NCBI RefSeq assembly: GCF_006539505.1 | Contig: NZ_BJND01000005.1 | Coordinates: forward strand, 186,001-250,000 | Direction of reading: 5' to 3' | DNA from: Streptomyces spinoverrucosus | GTDB taxonomy: Bacteria > Actinomycetota > Actinomycetes > Streptomycetales > Streptomycetaceae | Length of the DNA: 64,000 bases | In this document: positions 8,678 to 15,416 of the stretch, one piece after another | How the letters are laid out: each line of letters opens with the position of its first letter | Position numbering within the stretch: the first letter of the stretch is position 1 | The notes under the pieces: model-generated | Database searches by the model: none | Seen by the model: the letters and a program-made list of their open reading frames with translations, nothing else | Told to the model about the DNA's origin: nothing | Program-made: the position numbers and the translations under genes

Positions 8678-9967
8678 ATGAACGCGCCTGCGAAGGTGAC
8701 CGGTACCAGGCCTGAGCGGTCCCGCCGGGCGCTGGTCGCGGGCTCGGTGGGCAACTTCATCGAGTGGTACGAGTTCGGCGTCTACGGCTACTTCGCCACC
8801 GTGATCGCCGCCCGCTTCTTCACGCCCGAGGGCGGCAGCGAGGTCGAGGCGCTGGTGAAGACGTACGCCTCCTTCGCCCTGGCCTTCTTCTTCCGGCCGG
8901 TCGGGGCGGCCCTGTTCGGGCGGCTGGGCGACCGGATCGGCCGGCGTCCGGTGCTGATCCTGGTGATCGGGCTGATGACGGGCGCGACCACGCTGATCGG
9001 TGTGCTGCCGACGTACCAGACGGTGGGTGCTCTCGCGCCCTGGCTGCTCACCCTTCTGAGGGTGCTTCAGGGTCTCTCGGCGGGCGGTGAGTTCGGTGGG
9101 GCGGTGTCGTTGATGACGGAGTTCGCGCCGCCGGGCAAGCGCGGGCTGTACGGCTCGTGGCAGTCGTTCACCGTCGCGTTGGGGCTGCTCGGCGGGGCGG
9201 GGGCGGCCGCGCTGCTGGCCACCGTGCTGACGGAGGATCAGCTCGGCGACTGGGGCTGGCGGCTGCCGTTCCTGCTGACGCTGCCGATGGGGCTGGGCGC
9301 GCTGTGGCTGCGGCTGCGGCTGGAGGAGACACCGGCGTTCAGCCAGGAGCGGGAGCTTCAGCGCCCGCCCTCGGGTGAGGTCGTGCGGGCCATCGCGCTG
9401 GGCGCCGGGCGGATCATGGGCTGGGCGGCGGCCGGGTACACCTTCCTGGTCGTGCTGCCGTCCTATCTGCAGAGCAGCCTCGACGCGAGCTTCCAGCAGG
9501 CGCTGATCGCCACCGTGCTGGCCAACCTCGGCTTCGCGGTAACGATCATCCCGGCGGGACTGCTCAGCGACCGGCTGGGGCGGCGGGCCGTGATGCTGAC
9601 CGGGGCGCTGCTGGTGGTGGTCCTCGCGGTGCCGCTGCTGAACCTGCTCCAGGACCCGGGCACGTCCAACGCCGTCAAGGGCCTGGCCGTGTTCGGGGCG
9701 GGCGCCGTGGTGGGGCTGATGGCGGGGCCGGGACCGGCGATGCTGTCGGAGATGTTCCCGACGACCGTGCGCTACACCGGCCTGGGACTCGCCTACGCCC
9801 TGTCCAATGCGGTGTTCTCGGGCTGCGCCGGGCTCATCATCACGGAGACCATCGAACGGACCGGCGACGTGGACATCCCCGCGTACTACGCGGCGGCCAC
9901 CTGCGCGGTCAGTGTGCTGGCCCTCGCCACGCTCCCGGCGAAGGGCGCTGCAAGGAAGGCGAGGTGA
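8678..9967 (+). CDS. MFS transporter, metabolite:H+ symporter (MHS) type
   Basis: A 429-residue membrane protein with 12 predicted hydrophobic segments. GNFIEWYEFGVYGY at the first helix and the loop GDRIGRRPVL between helices 2 and 3 are hallmarks of the MHS branch (shikimate, proline/betaine and alpha-ketoglutarate permease relatives). A GGGAGG ribosome site lies 6 nt before the ATG. The stop is 4 bp before anmK, whose ribosome site lies inside this gene, so the two are almost certainly co-expressed. The substrate is unknown; the pairing suggests a cell-wall amino-sugar derivative, while the family usually carries organic acids or zwitterions. Confidence 0.9.
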   Translation: MNAPAKVTGTRPERSRRALVAGSVGNFIEWYEFGVYGYFATVIAARFFTPEGGSEVEALVKTYASFALAFFFRPVGAALFGRLGDRIGRRPVLILVIGLMTGATTLIGVLPTYQTVGALAPWLLTLLRVLQGLSAGGEFGGAVSLMTEFAPPGKRGLYGSWQSFTVALGLLGGAGAAALLATVLTEDQLGDWGWRLPFLLTLPMGLGALWLRLRLEETPAFSQERELQRPPSGEVVRAIALGAGRIMGWAAAGYTFLVVLPSYLQSSLDASFQQALIATVLANLGFAVTIIPAGLLSDRLGRRAVMLTGALLVVVLAVPLLNLLQDPGTSNAVKGLAVFGAGAVVGLMAGPGPAMLSEMFPTTVRYTGLGLAYALSNAVFSGCAGLIITETIERTGDVDIPAYYAAATCAVSVLALATLPAKGAARKAR

Positions 9968-9971
9968 ACGG

Positions 9972-11126
9972 ATGCGGGTGATCGGGCTGATGTCCGGCAC
10001 GTCGTACGACGCCATCGACGCGGCGGCGGCCGAGCTGAGCCTCGTCGGTGACAGCCTCGTACTGAAGCCGCTCGGCATGGTGAGCGAGCCGTACGACGAC
10101 GCACTTCGGGCGGCGCTCGCGGCGGCGCTGCCACCGGGGACGACGTCCCTGGCGGAGGTGTGCCGGCTCGACACCCTGATCGGGCAGGCCTTCGCGGCGG
10201 CGGCCGTACGGGCAGACCGTGAACTGTGCGGCGGGCGGGCGGAGTTGGTGGCCTCGCACGGGCAGACGGTGTACCACTGGGTGGAGGAGGGCCGGGTGCA
10301 CGGCACCCTGCAGCTCGGGCAGCCCGCGTGGATCGCCGAGGCGACCGGGCTGACCGTGGTCGCCGACTTCCGGCCCCGGGACATCGCCGCCGGGGGGCAG
10401 GGCGCACCGCTGGTCAGCCTGGTCGACCTGCTGTGGCTGCGCGGCCGCCCTGGCACGCCGGTCGCCCTCAACCTCGGTGGGATCGCCAACCTCACCGCGC
10501 CCGACGGGACCGCCTTCGACACCGGGCCGGGGTGTGCGCTGATCGACGCGGCGGCCCACGGTTTCAGCGGCGGGCGGCTGGCCTACGACGTGGACGGCGC
10601 CCTGGCCGCCCGCGGCCGGATCCGTCCGGCGCTGCTGGAGCGGCTGCTGGCGGAGCCGTACTACGCGCTGCCCGCGCCCAAGACGACCGGCAAGGAGCTG
10701 TTCCACGTCGGATATCTGCACGAGGCGCTGGCCGGGGTCGGCACGCTGCCCGCCGAGGACGTGATCGCGACGCTCACCCACCTCACCGCGTGCACAGTCG
10801 CCGACGCCGTGCGGACGGTGGGCGCCACGGAGGTCGTCGCGTCCGGCGGCGGCACCCGCAATCCGGTGCTGCTGCGGATGCTCGGCGAGCTGTTGCCGGG
10901 CGTGCCCGTGCGCCGCTCCGACGAACTCGGGCTGCCGTCGGACGCGAAGGAGGCGTACGCGTTCGCGGTGCTGGGCTTCCTGACGGCGCACAGCCTGCCC
11001 GGCACGGTCCCGACGAGCACGGGGGCCCGGCATCCGAGCGTGCTGGGGTCGGTGACGCCGGGGCGGCACGGGCTGCGGCTGCCCACGGCGGCCCGCAAGG
11101 GCCCCACGCGACTGGTCCTGGAGTAA
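9972..11126 (+). CDS. anmK: Anhydro-N-acetylmuramic acid kinase
   Basis: A 384-residue sugar kinase of the AnmK family. The N-terminus MRVIGLMSGTSYDAIDAA is the family signature, followed by ASHGQTVYHW, DFRPRDIAAGGQGAPLV and the ATP-site motif LNLGGIANLTAP. It hydrolyses the 1,6-anhydro ring of anhydro-MurNAc and phosphorylates the product to MurNAc-6-phosphate in peptidoglycan recycling. The ATG is 4 bp after the MFS stop with GGCGAGG upstream. The last 138 bp of the gene begin a tandem array of about 166-bp repeats that continues downstream. Confidence 0.93.
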   Translation: MRVIGLMSGTSYDAIDAAAAELSLVGDSLVLKPLGMVSEPYDDALRAALAAALPPGTTSLAEVCRLDTLIGQAFAAAAVRADRELCGGRAELVASHGQTVYHWVEEGRVHGTLQLGQPAWIAEATGLTVVADFRPRDIAAGGQGAPLVSLVDLLWLRGRPGTPVALNLGGIANLTAPDGTAFDTGPGCALIDAAAHGFSGGRLAYDVDGALAARGRIRPALLERLLAEPYYALPAPKTTGKELFHVGYLHEALAGVGTLPAEDVIATLTHLTACTVADAVRTVGATEVVASGGGTRNPVLLRMLGELLPGVPVRRSDELGLPSDAKEAYAFAVLGFLTAHSLPGTVPTSTGARHPSVLGSVTPGRHGLRLPTAARKGPTRLVLE

Positions 11127-11452
11127 ACCGGCATCAGACTGCGTCGCGCATGTGCACCGCCTGCCCCGCACAATCCCGACGAGCACGGCGGTCCGGCACC
11201 CGAGCATGCTGGGATCGGTGACGCCGGGGCGGCACGGGCTGCGGCTGCCCACGGCCCCCCGGGGAGGGTCCGGTGCGGCTGGTTCTGGAATAACCGGCAT
11301 CAGACTGTGTCACGCATGTGCACCGCCTGCCCAGCACGGTCCCGGCGAGCAGGGGGCCCGACATCCGAGCATCTGCGGTCGGTGATGCCAGGGCAGCACG
11401 GGCTGCGGCTGCCCGGGAGGGTTCGGTGCGGCTGGTGCTGAAATGATCGGGT
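10989..11452 (+). repeat. Three decaying tandem copies of the anmK 3' end
   Basis: Copy 1 (10989-11154) covers the last 46 codons of anmK plus 28 bp after its stop. Copy 2 (11155-11320) and copy 3 (11321 to about 11452) repeat it with rising divergence; the marker GGTGAYGCC recurs at 11051, 11217 and 11381 (spacing 166 and 164 bp). Copy 2 translates locally to RHPSMLGSVTPGRHGLRLPT, against RHPSVLGSVTPGRHGLRLPT in AnmK. Copies 2 and 3 have no start or ribosome site and look like debris of local duplication. They fill most of the 379-bp gap 11127-11505. Confidence 0.9.
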
Positions 11453-11493
11453 GTGGGAGGGAGCCCTCTCATCCCGCTTTCACCGAGGCCTCA

Positions 11494-11505
11494 TACGGTG
11501 GGGGC
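11494..11505 (+). promoter_or_regulatory. Candidate -10 element of a leaderless transcript
   Basis: TACGGT at 11494-11499 stands 6 nt before the ATG at 11506, with no ribosome site between them and no clear -35. The local sequence TAnGGTGGGGGC-ATG is almost the same as before the dehydrogenase at 4976. Confidence 0.4.
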
Positions 11506-12588
11506 ATGACGCAGGTGACTCCTCCCGGGTGGTACCCCGACCCCGGGCAGACAAGTGACGGTCCCGCCACCGAGCGCTGGTGGGACGGCAAGGCATGGAC
11601 GGACCAGACCCGTCCGGCGGGGTCGGCCGCGGGCTGGGGTCCCCCGGCGGGACCTCCGCCGGTCGCCGACGCGCAGCAGGCCCAGCCGGTGTATCCCGCG
11701 TATCCGGGGGGAGCGGGAGCTCCGGCCCAGCCGGGGTACCAGGCGTTTCCGGGGCATCCGGGGTACCCCGGGTATCCGGTCCAGCCGCCGGGCGGGCGGC
11801 GACGTGCGCTGCGGAACGGGATAGCCGTCGCGGTGGCGGCCGCGGTCCTCGCCAGCATCGGCATCGGCGTGTACGCGCTGACCAAGGACGACGGCGGCGG
11901 TGCGAGCCGCGCCGACTCGCAGCAGGGGCAGGGCGGGCAGGACGGCGGTCCCGGCGGCGGGCAGGGCGGGCCGTTCGGCGACTCGGGCGGGTCCGGTGGG
12001 TCTGGCGGGTCCGGCGGGGAGTCTGCCGCGCCCGAGGCACCTCAGGCGCCGGAGGTCGAGGGCGGCGGCACGCTGTCCGACCCGGTGAACGGGATCAGCA
12101 TGCCGGTGCCGGAGGGCTGGACCGGTCAGTCCTTCAACGTTGGCGCGCAGATGACGTCCGACGACAGCTACAAGTGCCCGGGCGACACGTCCAAGTCGTG
12201 CACGAAGGGCGGCGCGTACTCGGCGCCCGTCGAGCTGGTGGGCACCGAGGGCAGCACGCCGGAGGAGGTCGCCAAGGCGGACATCGCGGCGAACGCCGAG
12301 GAGTCGTACGGCGGCAACAGCTACGGAAAGATCACCTCGCACGAGGTGCTGGCGTCCAAGGCGGTGACGGTGGCCGGACAGAAGGGCTACATGGTCCGCT
12401 GGAAGGCGATCACCAGCAAGGGCGCCGACGGCCTGGTCGAGTCGCTCGTCTTCCCCTCGCCCGCCAACTCCGACCGACTGGTCGTGGTCCGCTTCGGCAT
12501 CGACGCCGACCAGAAGGCGTCCCTCATCGACGAGATCACCAAGGGCATCAAGGCCTCGTCCGGCGGCGGCAACGGGCAGAACGTCTGA
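11506..12588 (+). CDS. DUF2510 domain membrane protein with Gly/Pro-rich linkers
   Basis: A 360-residue protein. Residues 1-40 form a DUF2510 module (PPGWYPDP, then ERWWDGKAWTDQTRP), followed by a Pro/Gly/Tyr-rich cytoplasmic stretch and one transmembrane helix (GIAVAVAAAVLASIGIGVYAL, about residues 105-125). A Gly/Ser/Gln-rich linker leads to an extracytoplasmic domain of about 170 residues (DPVNGISMPVPEGWTGQ onward). Actinobacteria have many DUF2510 membrane proteins with unrelated outer domains; the function is unknown. No ribosome site is visible. The gene is followed by a strong hairpin. Confidence 0.85.
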   Translation: MTQVTPPGWYPDPGQTSDGPATERWWDGKAWTDQTRPAGSAAGWGPPAGPPPVADAQQAQPVYPAYPGGAGAPAQPGYQAFPGHPGYPGYPVQPPGGRRRALRNGIAVAVAAAVLASIGIGVYALTKDDGGGASRADSQQGQGGQDGGPGGGQGGPFGDSGGSGGSGGSGGESAAPEAPQAPEVEGGGTLSDPVNGISMPVPEGWTGQSFNVGAQMTSDDSYKCPGDTSKSCTKGGAYSAPVELVGTEGSTPEEVAKADIAANAEESYGGNSYGKITSHEVLASKAVTVAGQKGYMVRWKAITSKGADGLVESLVFPSPANSDRLVVVRFGIDADQKASLIDEITKGIKASSGGGNGQNV

Positions 12589-12593
12589 GGTGC

Positions 12594-12638
12594 GGCCGGG
12601 TGGGGTGCCTCTCCGCTCCAGAGGTACCCCACCCGGCC
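12594..12638 (+). terminator. Rho-independent-type hairpin after the DUF2510 gene
   Basis: A 19-bp stem (arms 12594-12612 and 12620-12638, one G-T wobble) encloses a 7-nt loop, starting 6 bp after the stop codon. No T-tract follows, which is usual in Streptomyces. Confidence 0.8.
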
Positions 12639-12733
12639 GGGGTGCGCGCCGCCCCCGTCCCCACGGTGCGGCGCGAGCAGGCCGGTCGCCCCGTCATCCC
12701 TGGGACGGCGCGGCCTGGGTCTTCACTTGAGAC

Positions 12734-12924
12734 CTAGGGCTTGTCCGGCGGATCATGCCGCAGACGCGGGGTCTGGCACGCGCATCTGCCGCGTTGTCGT
12801 CGGTCGCCGACGCGCCGCGTCGACTCCCTCCTCCGCCTTGCAGCTGCACGCGCCAGACCCCGCTCACCGGCACTGATCAGACACCGTCACTTTCCTGCGA
12901 CCTGATCCGCCGGACAAGCCCTAG
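12734..12924. mobile_element. MITE-like element, 191 bp, with perfect 22-bp terminal inverted repeats
   Basis: The ends 12734-12755 and 12903-12924 are exact 22-bp inverted repeats, beginning CTAGGGCTTGTCC on each strand. Inside them GCGGGGTCTGGC and GCCAGACCCCGC form a second perfect 12-bp inverted pair. There is no transposase frame, so it must be mobilised in trans. The outermost CTAG is palindromic, so a TA or CTAG target duplication cannot be told from the repeat itself. The right end lies inside the 3' part of the TetR gene. Confidence 0.75.
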
Positions 12925-13524
12925 TGCCGGCAGCACCGCGGCCTCGACGAACTTCAGCAGATAGTCCGGGTCGGCGTCCCGGCCCTCCAGCATGGGCCGC
13001 ACCCGCAGTACGCCGAACATCTGCGCGGCCACGTACGGCAGCGCCGGATGGTCGGCGGCGAGTTCCCCGCGCTCCACCCCGCGCCGCAGGATCTCCTCGA
13101 TCGCGGCGATCTCCGGCTCGACGAGCGCCTCACGCAGCGCCTGCGCCAGCTCCTTGTCCTCCATGACCGCGTGACCGAGCGCCTGGACCAGCCGGTTGTC
13201 CCGGCCGGACCACTCCCCCACCGCCCGCGCGGCCTGCCGCAGGTCCTCGGCCAGCGAACCGGAGTCGATCCCGGCGAAGCTCACCCGGCGCCGGGAGCGC
13301 AGTGCCGCCGCTACGAACTGCGGCTTGGTCTTCCACTGCCGGTACAGCGTGGACTTGCTGCACCGCGTGCTGGTGGCGACGCCGTCCATGGTCACGGCGT
13401 CATAGCCGCACTCGCGGATCTGCTCGATCACCGCGTCGAAGAACTCCTGCTCACGCTGGCGCGTCAGCTTGGAGCGGCGCGAGGCGCCGACCGTCTCCGG
13501 TCGGTCCGCGGCCTGCGACGTCAT
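12877..13524 (-). CDS. TetR family transcriptional regulator, C-terminus encoded by the inserted element
   Basis: A 215-residue regulator. The N-terminal TetR helix-turn-helix (VIEQIRECGYDAVTMDGVA, then CSKSTLYRQWKTKPQFV) is followed by a C-terminal ligand domain of the AcrR/TetR_C type. The frame crosses 12924 into the MITE-like element, so about the last 15 residues (LVRRIRSQESDGV region) and the stop come from it; the original C-terminus is unknown. The ATG at 13524 is preceded by GAGGAGACGG. It is divergent from the PAP2/DMT pair across a spacer packed with inverted repeats, so it most likely represses that pair and itself. Confidence 0.85.
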   Translation of the reverse strand: MTSQAADRPETVGASRRSKLTRQREQEFFDAVIEQIRECGYDAVTMDGVATSTRCSKSTLYRQWKTKPQFVAAALRSRRRVSFAGIDSGSLAEDLRQAARAVGEWSGRDNRLVQALGHAVMEDKELAQALREALVEPEIAAIEEILRRGVERGELAADHPALPYVAAQMFGVLRVRPMLEGRDADPDYLLKFVEAAVLPALGLVRRIRSQESDGV

Positions 13525-13574
13525 CGGTCCGTCTCCTCGTTCCCGTCCGGCGGCCAAAGGGCCCGCAGTCCAGT

Positions 13575-13647
13575 GTGTCGTACGCAATCGATACGCCAGT
13601 GTACCGGTACTCGCACGTATCGGTACACTGGCGTATCGGTACGACAC
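13575..13647. promoter_or_regulatory. Extended inverted-repeat operator between tetR and the PAP2 gene
   Basis: Perfect 18-bp arms at 13589-13606 (CGATACGCCAGTGTACCG) and 13621-13638 flank a 14-bp centre. Outside them GTGTCGTAC (13575-13583) pairs with GTACGACAC (13639-13647), offset by 5 bp on the left. Further CGATAC/GTATCG half-sites continue to 13655. The repeats sit about 50-120 bp from both divergent starts, where they would cover both promoters. Confidence 0.75.
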
Positions 13648-13695
13648 CGTATCGATGAGTAGCTTGTGCACCACCGTCAGCGAAGGGGCCGGGGG

Positions 13696-14526
13696 ATGAA
13701 TGCCCGCACCGAGCCTGCCGAGGAGGACGCCGCGATAGCGCGGCCCCCTCTCGTCCGGGAGTTCCTGCTGGTCGCGGGACTCTTCCTCGTCTACAAGTTC
13801 GGCCGGCTGCTGGCGACCGACCACACCCACGAGGCGTTCCGCAACGCACACCAGGTGTGGGACCTGGAACGGACCCTCCGCCTCCCCGGCGAAGGCGTGG
13901 TGCAGTCCCTGCTGCTGCACAGCGAGGGCTTGGTGCACCTCGCCAACACCTACTACGCCACCGTCCACTTCCCGGCGACGGCGGCCTTCCTCGTCTGGCT
14001 GTACCTACGGCGCCCGGGCCACTACGTCTGGGCCCGCCGGGTGCTCGCCGCGGTCACCGCCGCCGCGCTGGTGCTGCATCTGGCGTTCCCGCTGGCGCCG
14101 CCGCGGATGCTCGCGGCGACGGGGCTCGTGGACACCGGGCGGGTGTACGGGCCGTCGGTGTACGGCTCCCCGCAGACGGACCAGTTGTCGAACCAGTTCG
14201 CGGCGATGCCCTCGCTGCACTTCGGCTGGGCCCTGATGGTGGCGATCGGCCTGATCGTGACGACCCGTTCGCGTTGGCGGTGGCTGTGGCTGCTGCACCC
14301 GCTGCTGACCCTGCTGGTGATCGTGGGGACGGCGAACCACTACTGGCTCGACTCGATCGCCGTGGCCGCGCTGCTGGGCGTGGCGCTCGCGGCGATCCGG
14401 CCGACGGTGCGCGCGTCCGCTCCGGACGCCAAGGCCGTCGTACCGGGGAAGGAAGTACTGGCGAGGGAAGCACCGGCCAAGGACGTCCCGGCGCAGGAAC
14501 CGGCGCTCGTGGAGGCGGGTCGATGA
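13696..14526 (+). CDS. PAP2-superfamily integral membrane protein (PAP2_3 / inositol-phosphoceramide-synthase-like)
   Basis: A 276-residue protein with about six membrane helices. Two conserved motifs of the PAP2_3 fold are present: MPSLHFGWALM, with the general acid histidine, and GTANHYWLDSIAVA, with the nucleophile histidine and its aspartate. Members act on lipid phosphates at the membrane; the substrate here is not known. The C-terminal tail (about 45 residues, Ala/Pro/Lys/Glu-rich) is probably cytoplasmic. ATG at 13696 follows GGGGCCGGGGG. The stop overlaps the next start by 4 bp (ATGA). Confidence 0.82.
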   Translation: MNARTEPAEEDAAIARPPLVREFLLVAGLFLVYKFGRLLATDHTHEAFRNAHQVWDLERTLRLPGEGVVQSLLLHSEGLVHLANTYYATVHFPATAAFLVWLYLRRPGHYVWARRVLAAVTAAALVLHLAFPLAPPRMLAATGLVDTGRVYGPSVYGSPQTDQLSNQFAAMPSLHFGWALMVAIGLIVTTRSRWRWLWLLHPLLTLLVIVGTANHYWLDSIAVAALLGVALAAIRPTVRASAPDAKAVVPGKEVLAREAPAKDVPAQEPALVEAGR

Positions 14527-15413
14527 GCGCGATGCTCGCCGTCGTCCTGTCGCTGTTCTCCGCCGTCGCCTACGCGGCCGCCGCCGTCGCCCAGGAACGG
14601 CTCGCCGCCCGTACCTCCGGCTCGGGCATGGTGCGGCTGCTGGGCCGCGCGGCGTGGTGGGTGTCGGTAGCGCTGAACGCCTCCGGGGCGCTGCTGCATG
14701 TCGTCGCCCTGAAGTACGGGCCGTTGACGGTGGTGCAGCCGCTGGGGGCGCTGACGCTGGTCGCGGCGGTGCCGATGGGGGCGCGGCTCGCGGGGCGACG
14801 GGTCAGCGCTGTGGAGTGGCGCGGCACCGCCTTCACCCTGGTCGGGTTGGGCGCGCTGCTCGTGACGGCGTCCGGGCCCGCGCCCGACGACGTGCTCGGC
14901 GTAACAGAGGCGCTGGCGGTGGCGGGATCGGCGGCCGTGCTGATCGGCGCGCTGGCCTGGCCCGGCACCCGGCCCGGCCTGCGGCACGCCACCGCGTCCG
15001 GCGTCGCCTCCGGCGTCGGCTCCGCCCTCACCCAGACGGTGACGGTGGCCGCGACGGACGACTCGGGGCCGTTGCTCAGCGGCCAGGTCGTCGGCGTGGC
15101 GCTACTGGTCGCGGTGTTCGCCACCGGCGGCCTGCTGCTGTCCCAGACCGCCTACCGGGGTGGCCTCGGCGCCCCGCTCGCGGTGGTCACCCTCAGCAAT
15201 CCGGTGGCGGCCGGGGTGATCGGTCTCTCCCTGCTGGGCGAACGGCTGCAGGGCGGACTGGCGGGGGTGCTGGTGGCGCTCGCGGGGGCGCTGCTGGCGT
15301 CCTGGGGCGTGGTGTTGCTGTCCCGGACGGCACCGGAGAACCGCCCGGCGATGCCCGACCCGGAAAGGCTGGTGCCCCGGCAGCGACAGCCGGGGCACCT
15401 CACGCCGCTGTGA
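14523..15413 (+). CDS. DMT-superfamily (EamA/NIPA-like) transporter
   Basis: A 296-residue protein with nine to ten hydrophobic segments in two internally similar halves. GPLTVVQPLGALTLV in the first half matches GAPLAVVTLSNPVAAGVIGL in the second, as in drug/metabolite transporters. The substrate is unknown. It is translationally coupled to the PAP2 protein and presumably controlled by the same TetR regulator, so export of a lipid-derived or toxic compound is plausible but unproven. It ends 3 bp from the convergent phospholipase gene. Confidence 0.8.
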   Translation: MSAMLAVVLSLFSAVAYAAAAVAQERLAARTSGSGMVRLLGRAAWWVSVALNASGALLHVVALKYGPLTVVQPLGALTLVAAVPMGARLAGRRVSAVEWRGTAFTLVGLGALLVTASGPAPDDVLGVTEALAVAGSAAVLIGALAWPGTRPGLRHATASGVASGVGSALTQTVTVAATDDSGPLLSGQVVGVALLVAVFATGGLLLSQTAYRGGLGAPLAVVTLSNPVAAGVIGLSLLGERLQGGLAGVLVALAGALLASWGVVLLSRTAPENRPAMPDPERLVPRQRQPGHLTPL

Positions 15414-15416
15414 GAG

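Noticed and set aside
8480..10522. Upstream extension of the minus-strand ATPase frame to about 1570 residues
   Set aside because: The added part is antisense to the MFS and anmK genes, has low-complexity Arg/Gly/Gln composition, and the ATG at 8479 has a proper ribosome site and a normal LAL N-terminus.
11155..11452. A small gene in the anmK repeat copies
   Set aside because: The frame starting at 11152 encodes pieces of the AnmK C-terminus only, with no ribosome site and with shifted frames between copies.
12755..12902. Transposase or protein-coding gene inside the MITE-like element
   Set aside because: The interior of about 150 bp has only short frames without a start and ribosome site or a transposase motif.
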